This document shows, piece by piece, positions 9,072 through 17,652 of a stretch of DNA of 64,000 nt (positions within the stretch are counted from its first letter, which is position 1; the number at the start of each line of letters is the position of its first letter). Below the pieces are notes generated by a model, which made no database searches, was not told the DNA's origin, and worked only from the letters and a program-made list of their open reading frames with translations. This DNA comes from Streptomyces griseus subsp. griseus (GTDB lineage Bacteria; Actinomycetota; Actinomycetes; Streptomycetales; Streptomycetaceae). A program made the translations under genes and the position numbers. The stretch spans positions 1,488,001 through 1,552,000 of the forward strand of contig NZ_CP032543.1 in assembly GCF_003610995.1 (NCBI RefSeq), given 5' to 3'.

Positions 9072-11783
9072 TCAGTGGGCCGCCGACTCCCAGTCCTTGC
9101 CGACGCCGACGGAGACGTCCAGCGGGGCGCGCAACTCGACGGCGCCCGCCATCTCGTGGCGCAGGATCTGCTCCACCTGCTTCCGCTCGCCCCCGGCGAT
9201 CTCCAGCACGATCTCGTCGTGGACCTGGAGCAGCATCCGCGAGGTCAGCTCCGCCTCCCGCAGCGCCTTGTCCACCCGCAGCATCGCCACCTTCACGATG
9301 TCGGCGGCGGTGCCCTGGATCGGGGCGTTGAGCGCCATCCGCTCGGCGGCCTCGCGGCGCTGGCGGTTGTCGCTGTTCAGGTCGGGGAGGTAGCGGCGGC
9401 GGCCCAGGATCGTCTCCGTGTAGCCGGTGGCCCGCGCTTCCTCGACGACCCGGTGGAGATAATCCCGTACGCCGCCGAACCGCTCGAAGTAGGTGTCCAT
9501 CAGCACCCGCGCCTCGGCCGGGTCGATGTTCAGCTGCTGGGAGAGGCCGAACGCGGAGAGACCGTAGGCCAGGCCGTACGACATGGCCTTGATCTTGCGG
9601 CGCATCTCCGCGTCGACGGCGCCCTTCTCCACGCCGAAGACCTGGGAGGCGACCGTGGTGTGCAGGTCCTCGCCGGAGGTGAACGCCTCGATGAGACCGG
9701 CGTCCTCGGAGAGGTGGGCCATCACCCGCAGCTCGATCTGGCTGTAGTCCGCCGTCATCAGCGTCTCGAAGCCCTCGCCGACGACGAAGCCCCGGCGGAT
9801 GGCCCGGCCCTCGTCGGTGCGGACCGGGATGTTCTGGAGGTTCGGATCGGTGGAGGAGAGGCGGCCGGTCGCCGCCACCGTCTGGTTGAACGTGGTGTGG
9901 ATGCGGCCGTCGGCGGCGATCGTCTTGATCAGGCCCTCGACCGTGACCCGGAGCTTGGCCTGCTCGCGGTGGCGCAGCATCAGGACGGGCAGCTCGTGCT
10001 CGGTCTGCGCGGCCAGCCAGGCCAGCGCGTCCGCGTCGGTCGTGTAGCCCGTCTTGGTCTTCTTCGTCTTCGGCAGGCCCAGCTCGCCGAAGAGGATCTC
10101 CTGGAGCTGCTTGGGCGACCCGAGATTGAACTCCCGGCCCACCGCCGCGTGCGCCTCCTTCACCGCCTGCTGCACGGTCCCCGCGAACTGCTGCTCCATG
10201 GACTCCAGATGGGCCCGGTCGGCGGCGATGCCGTGCCGCTCCAGACGGGCCAGGAGGATCGAGGTCGGCAGCTCCATGTCATGGAGCAGCTCGGTGGCGT
10301 TGACCTCCTTCAGCCGGGTGGTGAACGCGTCGCCCAGGTCCAGCACGGCGCGGGCCTGCGCCATCAGGGCGTCCTGCTCGGCCCGGTCGTCCGCGCCGAA
10401 GGCGAGCTGCCCGTCGGAGGCGGCGGCCGGGGCCAGCTCGCGGCCCAGATACTCCACGGCCAGCGCGTCCAGGGCGAAGGAGCGGCGGCCCGGCTTCACC
10501 AGATACGCGGCGAGCGCGGTGTCCATGGTGACGCCTTCGAGCTGCCAGCCCATCTCGGGGAAGACCCGCATCACGTTCTTCGCGTTGTGCAGGACCTTGG
10601 GCCGGGCCGGGTCCGCCACCCATGCGGCGAACGCCCGCTCGTCGGCCTCCTCCAGCTGCGCCGGGTCCAGCCAGGCGGCGGCCCCGTCGGCGGCGGCGAG
10701 CGCGACCTCGGTGACCGTACCGGCGCCAAGGGACCAGGTGTCGACGGTCATCACGCCGAGCGGCTGCGCACCGTGCGCCTCCAGCCACGGGGCGACCTCG
10801 CCCGAGCCGAGCACCGCACCGTCCAACTCGATACCGGCGGCGGGCGCCGGCGGCTCGGCCTCCGCCGCACCCGGGTCGACGGCGAGGAGACGCTCGCGCA
10901 GGCTCGGGTTGCGGATCTCCAGTATGTCCAGGACACCGGTGACGGCCGTGCGGTCGTACGGAGCGCGCTCCAGCTCGGCCGGGGACTTCGGCAGCTCCAC
11001 GTCCCGGACCATCTCGGTCAGCACCCGGTTCATCTTCACCGCGTCCAGATGGTCGCGGAAATTCTGCCCGGCCTTGCCTTTGACCTCCTCGGCCCGCTCC
11101 ACCAGCTCGGCGAACGAACCGAACTGGTTGATCCACTTCGCGGCCGTCTTCTCACCGACTCCCGGGATGCCCGGCAGGTTGTCCGACGGGTCGCCGCGCA
11201 GGGCCGCGAAGTCCGGATACTGCTGCGGGGTGAGCCCGTACTTCTCGACGACCTTCTCCGGGGTGAACCGGGTCAGCTCGGAGACCCCCTTCGTGGGGTA
11301 CAGCACGGTCACGTTCTCCGTGATCAGCTGGAAGGAGTCCCGGTCGCCGGTGACGATCAGCACCTCGAACCCGGCCGCCTCCGCCTGGGTCGCCAGCGTC
11401 GCGATGACGTCGTCCGCCTCGAAGCCGTCCACCGCGAACCGGTCCGCGTGCATCGCGTCCAGCAGCTCGCCGATCAGCTCCACCTGCCCCTTGAACTCGT
11501 CGGGGGTCTTGGAGCGGTTCGCCTTGTACTCCGGGAACTCCTGCGCACGCCAGGTCTTGCGCGACACGTCGAACGCCACCGCGAAGTGCGTGGGCGCCTC
11601 GTCACGCAGGGTGTTCGCCAGCATCGACATGAAGCCGTACACGGCATTCGTCGGCTGCCCCACCGCCGTCGTGAAATTCTCCGCGGGCAGGGCGAAGAAC
11701 GCCCGGTACGCCAGGGAGTGCCCGTCCATGAGGAGCAGGCGCGGTCGGTTGTCTGCCGTCTTCTTCGATGCCGTCTCAGCCAC
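9072..11783 (-). CDS. polA: DNA polymerase I
   Basis: A 903-residue family A polymerase for repair and Okazaki-fragment processing. The N-terminal 5'-nuclease domain begins LLLMDGHSLAYRAFFALP and has VDGFEADDVIATLA. The middle 3'-5' exonuclease domain looks catalytically dead (MTVDTWSLG where the DTE motif should be; HNAKNVM). The polymerase domain has motif A (DYSQIELRVMAHLSED), the O-helix (RRKIKAMSYGLAYGLSAFG) and motif C (LLQVHDEIVLE). The O-helix has Tyr where E. coli has Phe762. The start is GTG 11783 (reads AETASKK next), with AGGATCGAGGG upstream; the frame is open far upstream, but that is antisense to the next gene. Confidence 0.96.
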   Translation of the reverse strand: MAETASKKTADNRPRLLLMDGHSLAYRAFFALPAENFTTAVGQPTNAVYGFMSMLANTLRDEAPTHFAVAFDVSRKTWRAQEFPEYKANRSKTPDEFKGQVELIGELLDAMHADRFAVDGFEADDVIATLATQAEAAGFEVLIVTGDRDSFQLITENVTVLYPTKGVSELTRFTPEKVVEKYGLTPQQYPDFAALRGDPSDNLPGIPGVGEKTAAKWINQFGSFAELVERAEEVKGKAGQNFRDHLDAVKMNRVLTEMVRDVELPKSPAELERAPYDRTAVTGVLDILEIRNPSLRERLLAVDPGAAEAEPPAPAAGIELDGAVLGSGEVAPWLEAHGAQPLGVMTVDTWSLGAGTVTEVALAAADGAAAWLDPAQLEEADERAFAAWVADPARPKVLHNAKNVMRVFPEMGWQLEGVTMDTALAAYLVKPGRRSFALDALAVEYLGRELAPAAASDGQLAFGADDRAEQDALMAQARAVLDLGDAFTTRLKEVNATELLHDMELPTSILLARLERHGIAADRAHLESMEQQFAGTVQQAVKEAHAAVGREFNLGSPKQLQEILFGELGLPKTKKTKTGYTTDADALAWLAAQTEHELPVLMLRHREQAKLRVTVEGLIKTIAADGRIHTTFNQTVAATGRLSSTDPNLQNIPVRTDEGRAIRRGFVVGEGFETLMTADYSQIELRVMAHLSEDAGLIEAFTSGEDLHTTVASQVFGVEKGAVDAEMRRKIKAMSYGLAYGLSAFGLSQQLNIDPAEARVLMDTYFERFGGVRDYLHRVVEEARATGYTETILGRRRYLPDLNSDNRQRREAAERMALNAPIQGTAADIVKVAMLRVDKALREAELTSRMLLQVHDEIVLEIAGGERKQVEQILRHEMAGAVELRAPLDVSVGVGKDWESAAH

Positions 11784-11903
11784 GCCCTCGATCCTGCCAC
11801 GGCCCACTGACAATCCGGACCGGGCACGGCCTTGCGGAGGCGTGACAGGATCGATGGTGAGGACACACGACCGTCGAAGAAGCGCTCGAAGGGGAGCAGC
11901 ATC

Positions 11904-14185
11904 ATGGCCAGCAAGCCGCCCGCAGGTGACCCGGTCCAGGACGCCCCGCAGGTCGGGACGGCCCCGCACGCCGCCGCCGGGCTGCCCGCCGTCGCCCACT
12001 CCCTGCGCATCGCCCAGCAGCAGATGGGCGTGCGCCGCACCGCGCGGACCCTCCTCAAGGTCAACCAGAAGGACGGGTTCGACTGCCCCGGCTGCGCCTG
12101 GCCCGAGGGCGACAAGCGGCACACCGCCGAATTCTGCGAGAACGGGGCGAAGGCCGTCGCCGAGGAGGCGACGCTGCGCCGGGTCACCCCGGACTTCTTC
12201 GCGGCCCACCCCGTCGCCGACCTCGCCGAGCGCAGCGGCTACTGGCTGGGCCAGCAGGGGAGGATCACCCAGCCGGTGTACCTCCCCGAGGGCGCCGACC
12301 GGTACGAGGCGGTCAGCTGGGAGCGCGCCTTCGCGATCATCGCCGAGGAGCTGACCGCACTCGACTCCCCCGACGAGGCCCTCTTCTACACCTCGGGGCG
12401 CACCAGCAACGAGGCCGCCTTCCTCTTCCAGCTCTTCGCCCGCGAGTTCGGTACCAACAACCTCCCCGACTGCTCCAACATGTGCCACGAATCGTCCGGC
12501 TCGGCGCTCGGCGAGACCATCGGCGTCGGCAAGGGCAGCGTCTCCCTGGAGGACATCCACCAGGCCGACCTGATCATCGTCGCCGGACAGAACCCCGGCA
12601 CGAACCACCCCCGGATGCTCTCCGCGCTGGAGAAGGCGAAGAACGCCGGAGCGAAGATCATCTCGGTGAACCCGCTCCCCGAAGCGGGCATGGAGCGGTT
12701 CAAGAACCCGCAGACACCGCACGGCATGCTCAAGGGCACGCCGCTCAACGACCTCTTCCTCCAGATCCGCATCGGCGGCGACCAGGCCCTCTTCCGCCTC
12801 CTCAACAAGCTGATCCTGGCCACCGAGGGCGCCGTCGACACCGCGTTCGTCACCGAACACACCCACGGTTATGAGGAGTTCGCCAAGGCCGCCGAAGCAG
12901 CCGGCTGGGACGAGACCCTCACCGCGACCGGCCTCACCCGCGCCGAGATCGAACAGGCCCTCGCCCTCGTCCTCGCATCGGAGCGCACCATCGTCTGCTG
13001 GGCCATGGGCCTCACCCAGCACAAGCACTCCGTGCCCACCATCCGGGAGATCGTCAACTTCCTCCTCCTGCGCGGCAACATCGGCCGCCCCGGCGCCGGG
13101 GTCTGTCCCGTGCGCGGGCACTCCAACGTCCAGGGCGACCGCACCATGGGCATCTTCGAACGGCCCGCACCGGCCTTCCTGGACGCCCTCGACAAGGAGT
13201 TCGGCATCACCTCGCCCCGCCACCACGGCTACGACGTGGTGCGCTCCATCCAGGCCCTGCGCGACGGCGAGGCCAAGGTCTTCTTCGCGATGGGCGGCAA
13301 CTTCGTCGCCGCCACCCCGACACCGCCGTCACCGAGGCCGCGATGCGCCGCGCCCGCCTCACCGTCCATGTGTCGACCAAGCTCAACCGCTCCCACGCCG
13401 TCACCGGCACCCGCGCGCTGATCCTGCCGACGCTCGGCCGCACCGACAAGGACGTCCAGGCGGGCGGCAAGCAGTTCGTCACCGTCGAGGACTCCATGGG
13501 CATGGTCCACGCCTCCCGAGGCAACCTCACCCCCGCCGGCCCCCACCTGCTCTCGGAACCGGCCATCGTCAGCCGCCTCGCCCGGGCGGTGCTCGGCGCC
13601 GACTCCCGTACGCCATGGGAGGAGTTCGAACGGGACTACGCCACCATCCGCGACCGCATCTCCCGAGTCGTCGCGGGCTTCGAGGACTTCAACACCCGCC
13701 TCGCCGCCCACCCCGGCGGCTTCGCCCTCCCCCACGCCCCCCGCGACGAGCGCCGCTTCCCCACCGCCACCGGCCGCGCCAACTTCACCGCCGCCCCCGT
13801 CGAGTTCCCCGAACTCCCCGAAGGCAGGCTCCTGTTGCAGACCCTGCGCTCCCACGACCAGTACAACACCACCATCTACGGCCTGGACGACCGCTACCGC
13901 GGCATCAAGAACGGCCGCCGCGTCGTCCTGGTCAACCCCGACGACGCGGCCGCCCTCGGCCTCACCGACGGCTCCTACACCGACCTCGTCAGCGAGTGGA
14001 AGGACGGCGTGGAGCGCCGCGCGGAGGGCTTCCGCGTCGTCCACTACCCCACCGCCCGGGGCTGCGCCGCCGCCTACTACCCGGAGACCAACGTCCTGGT
14101 CCCGCTGGGCTCCACCGCGGACACCAGCAACACCCCGGCCAGCAAGTCGGTCGTCATCCGCTTCGAGAACCCCCGGGGAGACTGA
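11904..14185 (+). pseudogene. FdhF/YdeP family molybdopterin oxidoreductase, single-base frameshift
   Basis: Two overlapping frames together encode one protein of about 760 residues of the YdeP-like branch of the formate-dehydrogenase/DMSO-reductase superfamily (Mo-bis-MGD oxidoreductase). The first frame (11904-13421) has the N-terminal cysteine motif (DCPGCAWPEGD), CSNMCHESSGSALGETIG and VCPVRGHSNVQGDRTMG. The second (readable from 13343 to the TGA at 14183-14185) has LNRSHAVTG and the C-terminal molybdopterin dinucleotide-binding domain (LRSHDQYNTTIYG). Restoring one C in the C-run at 13315-13318 joins them. The start at 11904 has a GGGGAG ribosome binding site. Nothing else looks degraded, so a sequence error is plausible. 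Confidence 0.88.
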
Positions 14186-14274
14186 GGACCACCATCCCCT
14201 AAGCGTCCGCTCAGCCGTCTGGTAAGAACAGTGCACACAGCAATGACCCAGCGCAGACGATCGGAGCCGGACCC

Positions 14275-14745
14275 ATGGGCGAGCACACCGCACCCCTCTT
14301 CCCGCAGGAAGTCATCGACGAGTACGCGGCACTCGGCGTCGACCTTCCCGCCCTCTTCTCCGCCGGCCACCTCGGCGAGCGCATGGGCGTGACCATCGTC
14401 GAGGCCGCCGCCGACCGCGTCGTCGGCACCATGCCCGTAGAGGGGAACACCCAGCCCTACGGCCTCCTGCACGGCGGCGCGTCCGCCGTCCTCGCCGAGA
14501 CCCTCGGCTCCATCGGCTCCATGCTCCACGGCGGCGCGAGCAAGGTCGCCGTCGGCGTCGACCTCAACTGCACCCACCACCGAAGCGCCCGCAGCGGCCT
14601 CGTCACCGGCGTCGCCACCCCCGTACACCGGGGCAGGTCGACCGCCACGTACGAGATCGTCATCACCGACGAACAGGACAAGCGGGTCTGCACCGCCCGC
14701 CTCACCTGCCTCCTCCGCGACGCCCCCCGCCCCGACGCCGGCTGA
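14275..14745 (+). CDS. Hotdog-fold acyl-CoA thioesterase (PaaI-like)
   Basis: A 156-residue single-hotdog protein of the PaaI / YdiI (4-hydroxybenzoyl-CoA thioesterase) type, expected to hydrolyse acyl- or aryl-CoA esters in the cytosol. The diagnostic catalytic helix is YGLLHGGASAVLAETLGSIG (about 62-81) with the HGG turn; VGVDLNCTHHRSA and VCTARLTCLL are typical strands. The start at 14275 begins MGEHTAPLFPQ. It follows the oxidoreductase after about 90 bases and ends before a strong hairpin terminator. The physiological substrate is unknown. Confidence 0.9.
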   Translation: MGEHTAPLFPQEVIDEYAALGVDLPALFSAGHLGERMGVTIVEAAADRVVGTMPVEGNTQPYGLLHGGASAVLAETLGSIGSMLHGGASKVAVGVDLNCTHHRSARSGLVTGVATPVHRGRSTATYEIVITDEQDKRVCTARLTCLLRDAPRPDAG

Positions 14746-14817
14746 CACCCCGCACCCCGGCACGACCCCACCCTCACAGCACAGCCCGCCACCACCGCAC
14801 CACCGCCGCAAGGCCCC

Positions 14818-14858
14818 CTGCCCGGCCGGAAACCGCATCTCACAATCCGGCCGGGCAG
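14818..14858 (+). terminator. Hairpin terminator after thioesterase gene
   Basis: A perfect 13-bp stem (14818-14830 with 14846-14858; CTGCCCGGCCGGA) and a 15-base loop, 73 bases past the thioesterase stop. Confidence 0.7.
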
Positions 14859-14979
14859 CGCCATATCCCCACCAAATCCAGCACCGCTGATCACCACCCT
14901 CGGTCAGCACTCTTGACGCCGAACCACGTTCCATGAGCCACTCAGCAGCCACATTGACCTCGGCGGACTCGAACGCACC

Positions 14980-15012
14980 TTCGTCGTTGTAACACTGCGT
15001 AACAACGACGAA
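14980..15012. repeat. Perfect 11-bp inverted repeat upstream of liv operon
   Basis: TTCGTCGTTGT (14980-14990) is repeated inverted at 15002-15012 with an 11-base spacer, so the half-site centres are 22 bp apart, about two helical turns. It lies in the 646-base gap (14746-15391) before livJ, about 380 bases upstream of its start. It could be a regulator-binding site or a hairpin; no T-tract follows. Apart from the upstream terminator and unplaced liv promoters I see no gene in this gap. Confidence 0.5.
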
Positions 15013-15391
15013 ATGTGAAAACCAGCCGCTCACCCCGGCCCGAGGCACCCGGGGCACACCGCCACGCCCGACGCCGGCCCCACCCCGCGTCAGCACCAAG
15101 ATCACCCCAAGCCCCTTAGCAGAGCTGCGCGTTCTCAGCATGTGGTCATTTCGCACTCCATGCCAAAGCCACACATCCGCACCCGGAAACCTCAAGCCTT
15201 GCTCAACGGCATAACAAGAGCGTCACATCCGCAGCCGACCCGTCCCGGAGGCCCTCGGCTGCGCTTAGAGTCACGGCCAGTCACCGCGCCGCCGGGCACG
15301 TCTCAGCACAGCCCCCGTACCACCCCAGTACGGCCCGGCGACCGACACGGCACCTCAAGCAGAGGAGGCCGCGCCAGGGAAAGGACTTTTC

Positions 15392-16627
15392 GTGCGACAC
15401 CGTTCTTTGCTCATACTCACTGCCGTGCTCACCACCGGAGCACTCACCCTCACCGCCTGCGGTTCGCGCGACGACAGCAACAACAGCAGCGGCAGCGACG
15501 GCGGCACCACCACCGTCGTCATCGGCGTCGACGCCCCGCTCACCGGCGACCTCTCCGCCCTCGGCCTCGGCATCAAGAACTCCGCCGACCTCGCCGCCAA
15601 GCAGGCCAACGCGAAGAAGTACGTCGACGGCGTCACCTTCGAGATCCAGGCCCTCGACGACCAGGCCCAGCCGTCGTCCGGCCAGCAGAACGCGAGCAAG
15701 TTCGTCGCCAACAAGAAGGTCCTCGGCACCGTCGGCCCCCTGAACTCCTCCGTCGGCGAGTCCATGCAGAAGGTCCTCGCCGACGCCAAGCTCGCCCAGG
15801 TCTCCCCCGCCAACACCTCGCCCTCCCTCACCCAGGGCCAGAAGTGGAACGAGGGAACCAAGGAGCGCCCCTTCGCCTCCTACTTCCGCACCGCCACCAC
15901 CGACGCCGTCCAGGGCCCCTTCGCGGCGCAGTACCTCTTCAACGACGCCAAGAAGAAGAAGGTCTTCGTCATCGACGACAAGAAGACCTACGGCGCCGGC
16001 CTCGCCGGCACCTTCAAGGCCGAGTTCACCAAGCTCGGCGGCAAGGTCGTCGGCACCGAGCACATCGACCCCGAGACCAAGGACTTCTCCTCGGTCGCCA
16101 CCAAGGTCAAGAGCGCCGGCGCCGACGTCGTCTACTACGGCGGCGAGTACCCCGCGGCCGGCCCGCTCAGCAAGCAGATCAAGAAGGCCGGCGCCAAGAT
16201 CCCGCTCGTCGGCGGCGACGGCATCTACAGCGGCGAGTACATCAAGCTCTCCGGCGCCGAAGGCGTCGGCGACCTCGCCACCTCGGTCGGCGCGCCCATC
16301 GAGACCCTCCCGTCCGCCAAGGACTTCGTCGCGAACTACGAGAAGGCCGGCTACAAGGAGCCCTTCGAGGCGTACGGCGGCTACTCCTACGACGCCGCCT
16401 GGTCGATCATCGAGGCCGTCAAGGCCGTCGTCGACGCCAACGACGGCAAGCTCCCGGACGACGCCCGCGCCAAGGTCGCCGAGGCCGTCGGCAAGGTCGA
16501 CTTCGAAGGCGTGACCGGCAAGGTCTCCTTCGACGAGTACGGCGACACCACCAACAAGCAGCTCACCGTCTACGAGTACAAGGACGGCGCCTGGGCCGCG
16601 GTCAAGTCCGGCGAACTCTCCAGCTGA
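15392..16627 (+). CDS. livJ: Branched-chain amino acid ABC transporter, substrate-binding lipoprotein
   Basis: A 411-residue extracytoplasmic binding protein of the LivJ/periplasmic-binding type 1 family. The signal peptide ends in the lipobox LTAC with the lipidated cysteine at position 23, followed by a Ser/Asn/Gly-rich linker. The binding domain begins VVIGVDAPLTGDLSALG and contains the family motifs VLGTVGPLNSSVGESM and DVVYYGGEYPAAGPL. The start is GTG 15392 with AAAGGA 6 bases upstream. It is the first gene of livJHMGF; a stable hairpin separates it from livH. Confidence 0.95.
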   Translation: MRHRSLLILTAVLTTGALTLTACGSRDDSNNSSGSDGGTTTVVIGVDAPLTGDLSALGLGIKNSADLAAKQANAKKYVDGVTFEIQALDDQAQPSSGQQNASKFVANKKVLGTVGPLNSSVGESMQKVLADAKLAQVSPANTSPSLTQGQKWNEGTKERPFASYFRTATTDAVQGPFAAQYLFNDAKKKKVFVIDDKKTYGAGLAGTFKAEFTKLGGKVVGTEHIDPETKDFSSVATKVKSAGADVVYYGGEYPAAGPLSKQIKKAGAKIPLVGGDGIYSGEYIKLSGAEGVGDLATSVGAPIETLPSAKDFVANYEKAGYKEPFEAYGGYSYDAAWSIIEAVKAVVDANDGKLPDDARAKVAEAVGKVDFEGVTGKVSFDEYGDTTNKQLTVYEYKDGAWAAVKSGELSS

Positions 16628-16653
16628 CCCACCAAGCCTGACCTACCACCGGC

Positions 16654-16687
16654 AGCGCGGGGCGCCGCACACCATGCGCCCCGCGCT
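16654..16687 (+). terminator. Intercistronic hairpin between livJ and livH
   Basis: A 12-bp perfect stem (16654-16665 with 16676-16687; AGCGCGGGGCGC) and 10-base loop in the 95-base gap between livJ and livH. Such elements usually attenuate or protect transcripts so that the binding protein is made in excess over the membrane components. Confidence 0.6.
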
Positions 16688-16722
16688 GTTCTATACCCGG
16701 CGAAAGACACGGAGGACCCGCG

Positions 16723-17652
16723 GTGAACGAACTGCCGCAACAGCTGGTCAACGGCCTGCTACTCGGATCGATGTACGGGCTCGTCGCCATCGGCTACACG
16801 ATGGTCTATGGCATCGTCCAGCTCATCAACTTCGCCCACGGCGAGATCTTCATGACCGGCGGCTTCGGGGCCCTCACGGTCTGGCTCATACTCCCCAGCG
16901 GCACCAGCGTGCTGCTCGCACTCCCCCTCATGCTCATCGGCGCGATCGTCGTCGCCACCACCATCGCGGTCGGAGCGGAACGATTCGCCTACCGACCGCT
17001 CCGCGGCGGACCACGCCTCGCACCCCTCATCACCGCCATCGGCCTCTCGCTCGCCCTCCAGCAAGCCGTATGGGCCTGGTACCCGGGCGCCAAGTCCGCC
17101 CGCACCTTCCCCGAGATCCCCGGTGGACCCTTCGAGCTCGGACCCGTCACCATCCAGACCGGTGACGTCTTCCTGCTCATCGCCGCCCCCGTGTCGATGG
17201 CCGTCCTCGGCTACTTCGTCATCAAGACCCGCACCGGCCGCGGCATGCAGGCCACCGCGCAGGACCCCGACACCGCCAAGCTCATGGGCATCAACACCGA
17301 CCGCATCATCGTGGTCGCGTTCGCCCTCGGCGCCACCTTCGCCGCCATCGGAGCCGTCGCCTACGGCCTCAAGTACGGCGAGGTCCAGTTCCGCATGGGC
17401 TTCCTGCTCGGCCTCAAGGCCTTCACCGCAGCCGTCCTCGGCGGCATCGGCAACATCTACGGCGCCATGATCGGCGGCCTCACCCTCGGCGTCGCCGAGA
17501 CCATGGCCGCCGCCTACATCGCCGAAGTCCCCGGCCTCGAACAGCTCGGCGGCCAGTCCTGGGCCAACGCCTGGGCGTTCGTACTCCTCATCCTCGTGCT
17601 CCTCTTCCGGCCCCAGGGCATCATGGGCGAGCGCGTCGCGGACAGGGCGTGA
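16723..17652 (+). CDS. livH: Branched-chain amino acid ABC transporter permease LivH
   Basis: A 309-residue integral membrane permease of the LivH type with about eight hydrophobic segments. Family motifs are NGLLLGSMYGLVAIGYTMVY (residues 7-26), INFAHGEIFMTGGF and the cytoplasmic loop GRGMQATAQDPDTAKLMGIN, which contacts the ATPases. FTAAVLGGIGNIYGAMIGG is also characteristic. The start is GTG 16723 with GGAGG 5 bases upstream; the stop overlaps the next start (GTGA). It forms the transport channel with LivM. Confidence 0.96.
   Translation: MNELPQQLVNGLLLGSMYGLVAIGYTMVYGIVQLINFAHGEIFMTGGFGALTVWLILPSGTSVLLALPLMLIGAIVVATTIAVGAERFAYRPLRGGPRLAPLITAIGLSLALQQAVWAWYPGAKSARTFPEIPGGPFELGPVTIQTGDVFLLIAAPVSMAVLGYFVIKTRTGRGMQATAQDPDTAKLMGINTDRIIVVAFALGATFAAIGAVAYGLKYGEVQFRMGFLLGLKAFTAAVLGGIGNIYGAMIGGLTLGVAETMAAAYIAEVPGLEQLGGQSWANAWAFVLLILVLLFRPQGIMGERVADRA

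Noticed and set aside
9072..13226. A 1384-codon open frame extending polA far upstream
   Set aside because: The part beyond 11783 is antisense to the FdhF-like gene; the polA family N-terminus and GTG start fit 11783.
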